The notes under the pieces: model-generated | The model's input: the letters and a program-made list of their open reading frames with translations, nothing else | What the model was told of the DNA's origin: nothing | The model's database searches: none | Program-made: the position numbers and the translations under genes | Shown here: piece by piece, positions 34,761 to 42,470 of the stretch | How positions within the stretch are numbered: position 1 is the stretch's first letter | How the letters are laid out: the number at the start of each line of letters is the position of its first letter | DNA from: Pseudobdellovibrionaceae bacterium | Lineage (GTDB): Bacteria > Bdellovibrionota > Bdellovibrionia > Bdellovibrionales > Bdellovibrionaceae | DNA length: 64,000 nt | Direction: 5' to 3' | Assembly (NCBI GenBank): GCA_016719575.1 | Contig: JADJYV010000013.1 | Location: forward strand, 1,705,681-1,769,680

Positions 34761-35063
34761 GAGTGTTCTAAAAAGCTCGTTCATCGGAGCAGGCTTGGCT
34801 TGCGCCCCCTTGGATCAAATTAGCCTGGTAAAAGCGTCCCCATCTCCGACATTGGAGACATCATGGGGACGAAGCGATGCTCGTGGACGGCGGCAGCCTG
34901 AAAAAGCGAGCTGCCTGCCTATTAAAAATAAGGGTTTGATGAGCATCGTGGAAGATGCAAATGGTTTCGCGCGAAAGAGAGAACGGTCTAAGTGCGAATT
35001 GGCACTGAACTTCAGGCACAGGTTTTGCTTTACCGACGGCAGGTAAGTCTATCGGAGGTTTAA
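34761..35063. other. Gene-free region with two strong hairpins (possible structured RNA)
   Basis: No convincing gene. Two inverted repeats are visible: CGTCCCCAT (from about 34835) with ATGGGGACG (to about 34869), and GGCAGC (about 34895) with GCTGCC (about 34912-34917), the second followed by TATTAAAAATAAGGG. I do not recognise a known riboswitch or RNA family. GGAGG at 35054-35058 is the ribosome site of the next gene. Confidence 0.4.
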
Positions 35064-35549
35064 GTGAAACTCATTGGTATCCTATTGGCTCTCTCTGCAT
35101 TTATCGCTGGTCCTGCGCATGCCCAATACACATGTAATGACCGGGTCTATTTGCAGTCTGTCTTAGAACAATTGAATGCAACATGTGAATCTGGAGCAAT
35201 CTGTACAGCAGTCAACGCAAAGGGCAGCAATGTTGAGAGAGCAGTTGAAGCCTGTGTGAAAAACGGGTTCTCTGAGTCTTCTTGTAACTCTCAGGTGACT
35301 TGCACAGGCAATACTCCGATCTGCACGGCGGTTAATGCAAAGGGCAGCACTGTTGAAAGAGCAGTTAAAGCCTGTGTGAAAAACGGATTCTCTGAATCTT
35401 CTTGTAACTCTCAGGTGACTTGCACAGGCAATACTCCGATCTGCACGGCGGTTAATGCAAAGGGCAGCACTGTTGAAAGAGCAGTTGAAGCCTGTGTGAA
35501 AAATGGTTTCTCTGAAACTTCTTGTAACTCTCAGGTGACTTGCCGCTAA
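35064..35549 (+). CDS. Exported cysteine-rich tandem-repeat protein
   Basis: A 161-residue protein started by GTG with GGAGG upstream. Residues 1-20 are a signal peptide ending A-H-A. After a 25-residue lead, three near-identical 40-residue units follow (46-85, 86-125 and a 36-residue last copy). Each has I-C-T-A-V-N-A-K-G-S, then V-E-R-A-V-x-A-C-V-K-N-G-F-S-E and S-C-N-S-Q-V-T-C. Four cysteines per unit suggest disulphide-stabilised helical hairpins outside the cytoplasm. No family is recognised. The near identity of the DNA units points to recent expansion. Confidence 0.75.
   Translation: MKLIGILLALSAFIAGPAHAQYTCNDRVYLQSVLEQLNATCESGAICTAVNAKGSNVERAVEACVKNGFSESSCNSQVTCTGNTPICTAVNAKGSTVERAVKACVKNGFSESSCNSQVTCTGNTPICTAVNAKGSTVERAVEACVKNGFSETSCNSQVTCR
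35199..35546 (+). repeat. Three tandem 120-bp coding repeats
   Basis: Units at 35199-35318, 35319-35438 and 35439-35546 (last one truncated to 108 bp) are nearly identical, most strongly units 2 and 3. They encode the 40-residue cysteine repeats and could change copy number by slippage or recombination. Confidence 0.85.
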
Positions 35550-35777
35550 TGCACTCAAGGTTCAGTAGTGAAATGAGCTGGGCCATTTTTTACTTCACTC
35601 ACGGCAACATACGCTCATTTAAATCACATCGTACATATAGTGATCTAAACAAAACTAATGGTGTTAGCGCATTGTTCGCTGAAAAACACTTAGTTCTAGA
35701 AAGCCGGGGCGGCGATCGGGAAAGTTCATTTGGAGAAATCAACTGGCGGATGAAAAAGTAGGAATTTTAGAATTGAA

Positions 35778-36071
35778 TTATTTTAGACAGTCCTTTGAAA
35801 AATCATCTTCACTAATGGCTGGTCCAATATAAGATTTACGTATGAGTAATTGGAGAAAATCAACTCGTGATTCAACTATTGATTTGGTTTCTATTTTAAT
35901 GTGGCCAGCTGCTAATTGAGATCTAATTTCTAATTCCGCTCCAGTGACGTGACCTGCATCATACATGTAACGTAGCAATTCTGCCAGCTTACCTTTGCAC
36001 TGTGATTCTGCGAATGCAGAGGGTGACAAACTAATAAACATAAGACTTATAATTGTAGCTATTTTTTTCAT
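35778..36071 (-). CDS. Small exported protein
   Basis: A 97-residue protein beginning M-K-K-I-A-T-I-I-S-L-M-F-I-S-L-S-P-S-A-F-A, a classic signal peptide. The mature part is mostly helical, with Cys residues near each end (S-Q-C-K-G-K and S-K-D-C-L-K) that could form one disulphide. AAAGGAG lies five bases before the ATG at 36071; a longer frame to 36137 lacks support. No family is recognised. A copy of the 122-bp intergenic repeat lies just upstream. Confidence 0.65.
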   Translation of the reverse strand: MKKIATIISLMFISLSPSAFAESQCKGKLAELLRYMYDAGHVTGAELEIRSQLAAGHIKIETKSIVESRVDFLQLLIRKSYIGPAISEDDFSKDCLK

Positions 36072-36138
36072 GAGAACTCCTTTAACTGTTGCTAGGCCTA
36101 ATCCTAATATAATGGAGGTAATGACTTCAGTTTTCATG

Positions 36139-36261
36139 CCATCTTGGAAATGAAATTATTCAGTGTAGTGATGGACAACTTGTGGGTATGAAAATCAAAA
36201 ATTATAACTCCGTATAAAATACGGGGTTATGAGTAACTTTATTTTTTCAAAGTGAAGGGGT
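36139..36261. repeat. Intergenic repeat element, copy A (partner at 37502-37623)
   Basis: About 122 bp beginning CCATCTTGGAAATGAAA and ending near TGAAGGGG. It shares most positions with 37502-37623. It carries a 10-bp hairpin AACTCCGTAT/ATACGGGGTT (36206-36215 with 36219-36228) over an AAA loop, followed by GAGTAACTTTATTTTTTC. The matching hairpin in copy B has a compensatory pair change, so the structure is probably what is kept. Confidence 0.75.
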
Positions 36262-36312
36262 TTTGGAAGAGGATATCTTTAATCTGCGTCACTTTCAAAT
36301 TTAACCTGTAAT

Positions 36313-37056
36313 TTATCTTTTGAATTCCTCATAAGGTCTAATAAAATATGACTCAGATTTAATTTTTTTAGTTTCTAAATATCCTTGAATTGATACAACC
36401 TTTTCACCTCTGACTTCGTTACGCATATGTGCATTTCCGACAAGATAAATACCTTTTTTGCATTCGCCTGAACTAAGATGCCGCCAAATGTTTTCGGCCA
36501 TTATTTTGTTTCTCGCTTCGACAAGCAATCTTATGTGGCCATCATGTTCTTCTTGAAAACTCATTTTTTTAGGCACAGCTCTTTGGCGTGTTAACCAATT
36601 CAGTAGCTGATCTCCGAACGAGGAATCTTTCTTAAAATCGACCCCGTATATTAAGTAATTAAGTTCATTTGCATGAGTAAGCAAATGATCAGGAATGATA
36701 TTTTGAAATCTTAGTACCGTACCTGCTGTGAACTGCTTAACTTGAGATGTAATCGAGTCATGATATGACTTCTTATTTTTTGTAAAATCTTGAATAGACT
36801 GATTAAACTCCGAAGATACTTCGACAAAATAACAATTATAATCTGGATCACGAGTCCTAACAGCCGCTAAAATGGTCTTAATATTCTGAATAGTTCCTTT
36901 TTCACCATGCTCAAGGTCACCTAACACTACAATTCTTGTAGCTGGGTTAAGTAGGATGCCTTCAGAAGAAAATAGGTAATTGAGCTCTTGAGCCCAAGTG
37001 ATGTCACAGAAAAATATGAATATCGCATAAAAAAAGATCTTGGAAGAGGGTATCAT
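36313..37056 (-). CDS. Exported protein, possible TIKI/ChaN/TraB-like fold
   Basis: A 247-residue protein with a signal peptide (F-F-Y-A-I-F-I-F-F-C-D-I-T-W-A). The motif V-V-L-G-D-L-E-H-G-E-K-G-T near 44-56, the glutamate in Y-F-V-E-V-S-S-E and the late Y-L-V-G-N-A-H-M-R-N-E-V are spaced as in GxxH...E...GxxH proteins (ChaN, TIKI, TraB, erythromycin esterase). The link is a motif-level guess. Fold relatives are metal-dependent hydrolases or haem-binding proteins. The gene at 47696-48193 shows a similar outline. Confidence 0.55.
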   Translation of the reverse strand: MIPSSKIFFYAIFIFFCDITWAQELNYLFSSEGILLNPATRIVVLGDLEHGEKGTIQNIKTILAAVRTRDPDYNCYFVEVSSEFNQSIQDFTKNKKSYHDSITSQVKQFTAGTVLRFQNIIPDHLLTHANELNYLIYGVDFKKDSSFGDQLLNWLTRQRAVPKKMSFQEEHDGHIRLLVEARNKIMAENIWRHLSSGECKKGIYLVGNAHMRNEVRGEKVVSIQGYLETKKIKSESYFIRPYEEFKR

Positions 37057-37995
37057 GATCAGCTGCTACTGCAAATTACAGTCCATCATGAGGACTCTTT
37101 TCCAAGCTTCCAGATGTACGGCTTCGCAATCGAGGGACAAATTTTGACCATCAATCTAATCGATCGCGGCTTGTCAGCGGCTTCGTTTAAGCTCAGCTTT
37201 ATACGATCTGACCGATCTTTTTAGAAGTAGCGGCCACTGATTAGAAAGCACAAGAATCTCTACAGATCAGGATGGTTAGCCTTTTTAGGGTGGTTCAATC
37301 TGACCCTTAAAAATAGAAAAGCTGCTGTCCATGAAGGTTCAGGAGCTTTAACTTTCTTTACTAAATAAAGAAGGGGTTGACGGATCTTGATGGCTGACTG
37401 AAATGTTTCTTGCCCAAGAGCCATATAATTACATATAGCTTTTGACGCTTCCATGGTGGGGACTAAACTAAAGAATTCAAAAATATTTTTTTATGTCGTC
37501 CCCATCTTGGAAATGAAAACTTTCGGAGAAATGATGGGAACTTCGTGGGCGCGAAGATCAGAAATAAAAACTCCGCATAAAATGCGGAGTCGTGGGTAAC
37601 TTTATTTTTTTAAGCTGAAGGGATTTAATGGCAAGAATATCGTTCGACTAATTTTCAGATCCTATTATCGACTGTCATTTGGGTTGTGCCATTTTGAGAA
37701 TGAGGCCATACCGAGATAGAATACTTCACTCCTGTGGGTCCGATAGTGATCCCATCAGAATTTCTTTTGCAAGTAATAAGAAAGTGTCTCTTGAGTTTGG
37801 TGGTATCTGCAGATAGGATATCTACATGGATAAAAATGTCCTTCATTTTTCTTTTCTAGCTCTCACCACTACCACCCCCCAGGGGTAATATACTTTTCTT
37901 TGCCCATCCGGGCATCCGCAAACAATTTGTCGAGTAATAATTAAATCGAGTCAGCAGACGAACTTTCGCTGTCTGAGCTTTTAAGGAGAATTTTT
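37057..37995. other. Region without a confident gene
   Basis: Several short open frames exist, none with good support. The best is a minus-strand frame at 37655-37846 (63 codons, ending D-N-R-I, weak ribosome site). The region includes repeat copy B (37502-37623). Just before the synthetase gene, inverted CAGAC/GTCTG arms lie near 37954-37976, and AAGGAG precedes its start. Confidence 0.4.
37502..37623. repeat. Intergenic repeat element, copy B
   Basis: About 122 bp matching 36139-36261, beginning CCATCTTGGAAATGAAAA. The hairpin ACTCCGCAT/ATGCGGAGT (37570-37578 with 37582-37590) is a perfect 9-bp stem over AAA, followed by CGTGGGTAACTTTATTTTTTT. Relative to copy A, a T-A pair has become C-G and a T-G wobble has become T-A. 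Confidence 0.75.
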
Positions 37996-39213
37996 ATGTC
38001 TTATCAATTCGATCATCGGCAACTTGCCGATGAAATGGAGATCTTTTTCTTTGACGATCAAATTGGAGCCGGACTTCCAGTTTGGCTTCCTAACGGTGTT
38101 GCAATTCGCGACGCACTTGAGAGCTTTATTAAGCATCAAGAGCGACGCCAAGGTTATCAGCGAGTCATCAGTCCCCATATTGGCAAGGGAAGTCTTTTTG
38201 AGGCTTCGGGTCACCTCAAGTCTTTTGGTGACAATATGTTCCCGCCCATGAAGTGGCCGGATGAGCAAGTCGACTACTACCTAAGGCCAATGAACTGCCC
38301 TCATCATCACAAGGTCTTCTCGTCGTCTCAACGAAGCTACCGGGATTTGCCACTGAGGATCGCCGAGTATGGGCAAGTCTACCGATATGAGAATAGTGGA
38401 TCACTCAGGGGCCTAATCCGGGCGCGGTGTCTCTGCCAGAATGACGCCCATATTTATGTGGACCCTTCGGAGGCAAGAAATGAAATCGGGCGCGTCCTCG
38501 ATCTTCACGAGTTTTGCTACTCGGTTCTAGGCCTTAAAGGTTATCGCTACCGTTTATCAAAGCATGACCCCAACAGACCCGATGACTTTGATGGTCCACA
38601 TGATGAGTGGCTAAAGGCTGAAGACATTCTAAGGCAATCGTTGATTGAGAAGAACCTTCCTTTTTTTGAGGCCGATGGCGAGGCAGCATTTTATGGTCCT
38701 AAGATTGATGTTCAAATGAAAGTCGGACCTGCAGAAGAAGAGTCGGTCGCAAGTGTCCAACTCGATTTCAATTCGGCGAAGAAGTTTGATCTTAAATACA
38801 TAGCAAGCTCTGGCGAGCTCGAGCGACCTTGGGTTATTCATCGTGCGCCCCTTGGAAGCCACGAACGGTTTGTGTCGCTGCTTCTTGAGTTTTATGATGG
38901 TCAACTGCCTGGTTGGCTGAGTCCGGTCCAACTCTATGTGATTCCGATTGGTGAAGAGGGACTGCGATTTGCTCAGAAGTTAGAACAAGAACTGATTAAA
39001 CATGGCGTACGCGTAGTGGTTGAAAACAATGCCGGCAGTCTTTCAAAACGAGTGTTGTTTGCTCATCGACTCAGACCTTTTGCTAAAATAGTTATCGGAC
39101 AAAAGGAGGCTCAAAATGGTCCGCTTGTACTCCAGTTTCGGGATCGAAAAGTAAGTTGCAATCTGGGGAACTTGGTTGAGCAAATTAAACCGATGATCTC
39201 AGTACCAGCATAA
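37996..39213 (+). CDS. Threonyl-tRNA synthetase paralogue lacking TGS and editing domains
   Basis: A 405-residue protein that starts directly at the ThrRS catalytic core: D-H-R-Q-L-A-D-E-M-E-I-F-F-F-D near residue 6, motif 1 region G-Y-Q-R-V-I-S-P-H-I, the zinc ligands in R-P-M-N-C-P-H-H (Cys), N-D-A-H-I-Y (His) and V-I-H-R-A-P-L-G-S-H-E-R-F (His), and a C-terminal anticodon-binding domain (about 305-400). The N-terminal TGS and N2 editing domains (about 240 residues in ordinary ThrRS) are absent. It probably charges tRNA-Thr without proofreading, or serves as a drug-resistant spare. AAGGAG lies seven bases upstream. It is unlikely to be the housekeeping copy. Confidence 0.85.
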   Translation: MSYQFDHRQLADEMEIFFFDDQIGAGLPVWLPNGVAIRDALESFIKHQERRQGYQRVISPHIGKGSLFEASGHLKSFGDNMFPPMKWPDEQVDYYLRPMNCPHHHKVFSSSQRSYRDLPLRIAEYGQVYRYENSGSLRGLIRARCLCQNDAHIYVDPSEARNEIGRVLDLHEFCYSVLGLKGYRYRLSKHDPNRPDDFDGPHDEWLKAEDILRQSLIEKNLPFFEADGEAAFYGPKIDVQMKVGPAEEESVASVQLDFNSAKKFDLKYIASSGELERPWVIHRAPLGSHERFVSLLLEFYDGQLPGWLSPVQLYVIPIGEEGLRFAQKLEQELIKHGVRVVVENNAGSLSKRVLFAHRLRPFAKIVIGQKEAQNGPLVLQFRDRKVSCNLGNLVEQIKPMISVPA

Positions 39214-39219
39214 ATCCGA

Positions 39220-39246
39220 GGGCTCCTGGATTGTTTCTGGGAGCCT
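39220..39246 (+). terminator. Hairpin after the ThrRS paralogue
   Basis: GGCTCC pairs with GGAGCC around TGGATTGTTTCTG. There is no T tract. A near copy (GGCTCCC/GGGAGCC around TGGATTTTGCCT) follows the next gene at 40242-40267. Confidence 0.5.
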
Positions 39247-39293
39247 CTGCTACGACAGGTCAAAAATAACCACACAAAATATCAAAACTCCTG

Positions 39294-39329
39294 GCTCCTC
39301 TTTCGCTAAAACAGGTGTTAAAGAGGAGC
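39294..39329 (+). promoter_or_regulatory. Hairpin that hides the ribosome site of the AraC-type gene
   Basis: GCTCCTCTTT (39294-39303) pairs perfectly with AAAGAGGAGC (39320-39329). The right arm contains the GAGGAG Shine-Dalgarno sequence for the ATG at 39334, so translation should be low unless the stem opens. Confidence 0.6.
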
Positions 39330-39333
39330 TTCA

Positions 39334-40230
39334 ATGAAACCGATTATAGATATTATAAACCATATTGAAGACAACCTTCAAGCTGAACTGACAGTAAGAA
39401 GTGTGTCTGAGTACTCGGGTTATTCGTCTCATCATTTTCAGAAGATGTTTGCGGCGGTAACAGGGCTCAGTCTTGGGAGTTATATCCGAAGACGCAGGCT
39501 TACTAAGGCTGCTGCAAAGTTAAGAAGATCCTCCGAGCGAATCATCGAGATTGCGTTGGACTCAGGTTTTGAGTCCCAGGAGTCGTTCACTCGTGCGTTT
39601 AAGACAATGTTTGGGGCCAACCCAAATGAGTATCGCAAAAGTGACTCTGACTTCGGGCTCCGAAACCTGGAGGCCATGACAGCGGGTCTCATTAGCCATT
39701 TACGAAGAGGAGGAATAGATATGAAACCAAGGTATGAAACGCGCGGTGACTTCTACGTCATTGGTGTTGGGAAGATTTTTGAAAGAGGCAAGACTGAAGA
39801 GATTGGTGATCTTTTATGGCCGAGGCTGATAAAAAGATTTGAAGAGATCCCTAACAAACGAGGCAAGGACGGCGACTTTTACGTCACTTACGGAGTTTGC
39901 AAAGAGATTTGGAAGGACAATCAAATTCAAGATCACTTTAATTACTACGCAGGAGTCGAAGTTGAAAAGGGATCGGTTCCACCTCAAGACATGGAATTGA
40001 TTTACATCCCCGCACAAAAGTACGCGGTCTTTACTCATCGAGGTGGCATCAAAGACTTGAGCCTGACCAATCAATATATCTGGGGAACCTGGCTACCGCA
40101 AAGCGGGTATGAGCTGGCTCCAGCTTCAGATCTTGAAATTTATCCAGCGGCGTTCAGACCCGACGACCACGATAGTGAAATGGAGCTGTGGATTCCATTA
40201 GTAAGCGCACCTCAGGTGGTCGGTCAGTAA
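39334..40230 (+). CDS. AraC-family regulator with GyrI-like effector domain
   Basis: A 298-residue protein. Residues 5-105 hold the two HTH motifs of the SoxS/Rob type (V-R-S-V-S-E-Y-S-G-Y-S-S-H-H-F-Q-K-M-F and I-I-E-I-A-L-D-S-G-F-E-S-Q-E-S-F-T-R-A-F-K). Residues about 130-295 form a GyrI-like/AraC effector-binding domain (Y-I-P-A-Q-K-Y-A-V-F-T-H-R-G). Such proteins bind small hydrophobic or cationic compounds and switch on resistance genes. Its neighbour is the ThrRS paralogue, and both genes end in similar hairpins, hinting that they travel together. Confidence 0.88.
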   Translation: MKPIIDIINHIEDNLQAELTVRSVSEYSGYSSHHFQKMFAAVTGLSLGSYIRRRRLTKAAAKLRRSSERIIEIALDSGFESQESFTRAFKTMFGANPNEYRKSDSDFGLRNLEAMTAGLISHLRRGGIDMKPRYETRGDFYVIGVGKIFERGKTEEIGDLLWPRLIKRFEEIPNKRGKDGDFYVTYGVCKEIWKDNQIQDHFNYYAGVEVEKGSVPPQDMELIYIPAQKYAVFTHRGGIKDLSLTNQYIWGTWLPQSGYELAPASDLEIYPAAFRPDDHDSEMELWIPLVSAPQVVGQ

Positions 40231-40241
40231 GTAAAGATCAT

Positions 40242-40267
40242 GGCTCCCTGGATTTTGCCTGGGAGCC
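40242..40267 (+). terminator. Hairpin after the AraC-type gene
   Basis: GGCTCCC (40242-40248) pairs with GGGAGCC (40261-40267) around a 12-base loop, closely like the hairpin at 39220-39246. There is no T tract, so its role as a terminator is uncertain. Confidence 0.5.
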
Positions 40268-40868
40268 CATTTAACCCGTTGGAATCACACAACTGCCGAC
40301 GAATCCGCCAATTTTAGTAAAACAAAAATACCAAAAAGCTCAGTCGAGCGAAAAACACAAGCAGTTCTAAGTAATTGAAAAAACACAAAAGCGCCAGACG
40401 CTCCGACCGCGATTATTTCAGTAAAAGTCGCAATATTTCTTTGAGTTGCTACTTTTGCTTCCTGATTTGCTACCTGCAAAGTTAGTGAAATAAAAGATGG
40501 ATGCGGCTCTGAACAAAGGCGCCACCATGTGAACCTCTCTGGTCATCGCTTTCGCACTTTTCAAGACAACTGACAGCACCGAATTGATTTCAAATAGCAT
40601 GGGGGGGCACTTCCCCTTATGTTCTATCCCAGGCCGGTTCAGGCCAATTAAATCCCAAAACAAAATCCATACTCAACACCAAGCTCGCAGGCTACCCTGG
40701 CTCTGAGGTCTATGCCCGGAAATGCTGGCGAAATTAGTCACTTTTCAAAAAGGCTCCAAAACACCAGCATCCAAATTTACGCCGAGCCAGCAAAAGGATT
40801 ACTTTTGTGGTCAGTTCAATTTGACTTGTGATAGTCTTCTATAAAGTCCGCAAAATGATGGAATTTTA
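40268..40868. other. Region without a recognisable gene
   Basis: About 600 bases with no frame that has both a plausible start signal and a protein-like composition. Short minus-strand frames at 40285-40479 and 40418-40663 look like chance. A TATAAA at 40840-40845 could be a -10 for the acetyltransferase, but the nearest TTGACT (40821-40826) is only 13 bases away. Confidence 0.4.
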
Positions 40869-41439
40869 ATGGCAAAAAAACAAAAAATTATTTGAGTTGC
40901 TTCCTCTCGAGACAGAGCGACTGACAATTCAACGAGTGCGACCTGAACGTGACGCAAGTGCATTGATAAAAATGGATTTAGATCCTGAGGTCCAAGCCTT
41001 TTTAGGAGATATCAAAAAGTACACACTTCAAGAAAGGATTCGATTTCTCGAGTGTGAAGATCATAAGACAACTGTTGGAAGCGGTGGACAGCTAGCAGTA
41101 GTGAGAAGTGAGGACTCCCTGACCATCGGCTTTGTGAAGCTCAAAATAGACGAGGCAAGTTCGTTTGCGACTTTATCGTATATCTTTGAAAGAGAGGTTT
41201 GGGGAAAAGGTTATTGCAATGAGTCTTGCGCGGAAATAATACGGGTAGGATTTACGATCCTTGGTCTTTCAAAAATTTGCGCTGACACGGCACCTGATAA
41301 CAAAAGATCGACGAAAGTGCTTATGAGGCTGGGCATGAAATCAGACAGGGTTGACCTTGGGAACACCTTTAGAGAACAAGCTCATTTTATAAAGTATTGC
41401 ATTACCAAGCAGGCATTTGAACAGAACATGCTGCCGTAA
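40869..41439 (+). CDS. GNAT acetyltransferase (RimJ/RimL-like), start disrupted by an A-run shift
   Basis: The open frame from TTG 40897 gives a 180-residue GNAT protein: L-E-T-E-R-L-T-I-Q-R-V at the start, then R-E-V-W-G-K-G-Y-C-N-E-S (the acetyl-CoA loop) and a typical A-D-T-A-P-D-N-K-R-S-T-K-V-L-M-R-L-G-M. The frame stays open upstream to 40870 without ATG. An ATG at 40869 is one base out of frame and would join it after losing one A from the run at 40874-40880, giving M-A-K-N-K-K-L-F-E-L-L-P. The substrate is unknown; the family acetylates protein N termini, antibiotics or small amines. Confidence 0.65.
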
Positions 41440-41736
41440 ATTTGGAACATGTTGGGAAAAACTCCTAAGTTCAAACCCCTTGATTCTGGAATTCAAAAAT
41501 CACGATCCGCTGAACCTCATGTCGCCACAGATCATCGGGATTGTCGGAAAACTTCTTATCAACCATTTAAATTTTTTGGCGGGCACGGCGCACAGGGAAC
41601 GAGGGTGCTTGCGGTTATTCCGTGGTAGGCCTCTGGCTAGGATTAATGAGGCTATTGGATCGCTGAGGCGCACCACAAACCTTGGGTTTTGTTCAGGTAA
41701 ATAGTTCATGAGTGTCAGAATCATTCCAGGTGAATC
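41440..41736. other. Intergenic region with no supported gene
   Basis: Short frames occur on both strands, but none has a ribosome site or recognisable motif. It lies between the acetyltransferase and the transposase remnant and may be part of the same insertion scar. Confidence 0.35.
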
Positions 41737-42357
41737 TTATTGTTTTATTTTCTTTAAGAAAGCAATCTCCTTTAAGTAATATTTTTTCTTCGCCAGGTCA
41801 ATCGCACCCATAACAGTGCCACTTTCTTTTTTGAACATCGCCCTGTTTTCTGTCCAACCCGTAAAAACATCCGTCATCGTCAGGGTATTAACGAACTCGC
41901 CCGCTAAAGAAGTCCCGCAGTGTGCGACCGTATCGGCTTCGATAAACCCAGGTTCTTTAATTTGATGATCTAAAAGTTCGATGGTGATTTTATTTTTAAT
42001 CAACGATGGGCTTGTTGAACTTAATCCACGCCTTGCATTTTCGCGGAAGCTTTCTAAATGACGGTCAAGCGTCGCAGAACTTATCTTCATCAGAAGGTCT
42101 TTCATCGAATCATCAGCTTCGTGGTAAAAAGGAAGCCAAAAAGGCATCGCTGCCACCATCTTCTTTGAGCAAGTGCGACCCATGCACTCCCAGAGGTGCC
42201 TTAAGTGTCGATCAACATCAGCACCGTATTTTCTAATGGGTCCAGTCCTTTTCGGCACGGTGATCATATCTTCGTTTAAAAGCCTGATTGCGTGTTTACG
42301 CGTGAGCGTACAGACCGCACAAGAGGATTTCAGCGCTTGGATTATGATTCAACTGGG
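41737..42357 (-). pseudogene. Truncated rve/DDE transposase (ISNCY/IS1202-like)
   Basis: The minus-strand frame (ATG at 42267, open back to about 42357) reads A-V-C-T-L-T-R-K-H-A-I-R-L-L-N and R-K-Y-G-A-D-V-D-R-H-L-R-H-L-W. It then has the integrase core G-F-I-E-A-D-T-V-A-H-C-G-T-S-L-A-G-E-F, followed by T-M-T-D-V-F-T-G-W-T-E-N-R-A. The first two catalytic Asp residues (in E-A-D and M-T-D) are visible. The sequence then ends abruptly in a Lys-rich tail before the third acidic residue. The N terminus lacks a start and a stop precedes it. It is a dead transposase fragment. Confidence 0.65.
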
Positions 42358-42470
42358 GGTCTAGTTGCACCCATCATGAGGCAACTACCCCTTTCGGTAC
42401 GATTTCCTATGATTCAATTCGCAAAAAGCCTATGAATTGTGTCTGGATTAGTTTTTGAAGGTAGGAATGC

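Noticed and set aside
34835..34935. Cyclic-di-GMP (GEMM) riboswitch
   Set aside because: I looked because Bdellovibrio is known for such RNAs and a GGGGACGAAGC run is present, but the other conserved GEMM blocks are missing.
34795..35046. 83-codon plus-strand frame before the repeat protein
   Set aside because: It runs through two strong hairpins, lacks a ribosome site and has an arginine-rich chance-like composition.
35163..35558. Minus-strand 131-codon repeat frame
   Set aside because: It is the exact shadow of the tandem-repeat exported protein, which has the signal peptide and ribosome site.
35540..35761. 73-codon frame after the repeat protein
   Set aside because: It overlaps the end of the preceding gene, lacks a ribosome site and shows no recognisable pattern.
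35163..37623. CRISPR array
   Set aside because: The repeats here are either coding 120-bp units or two separated 122-bp elements; there is no regular short repeat-spacer pattern and no cas gene.
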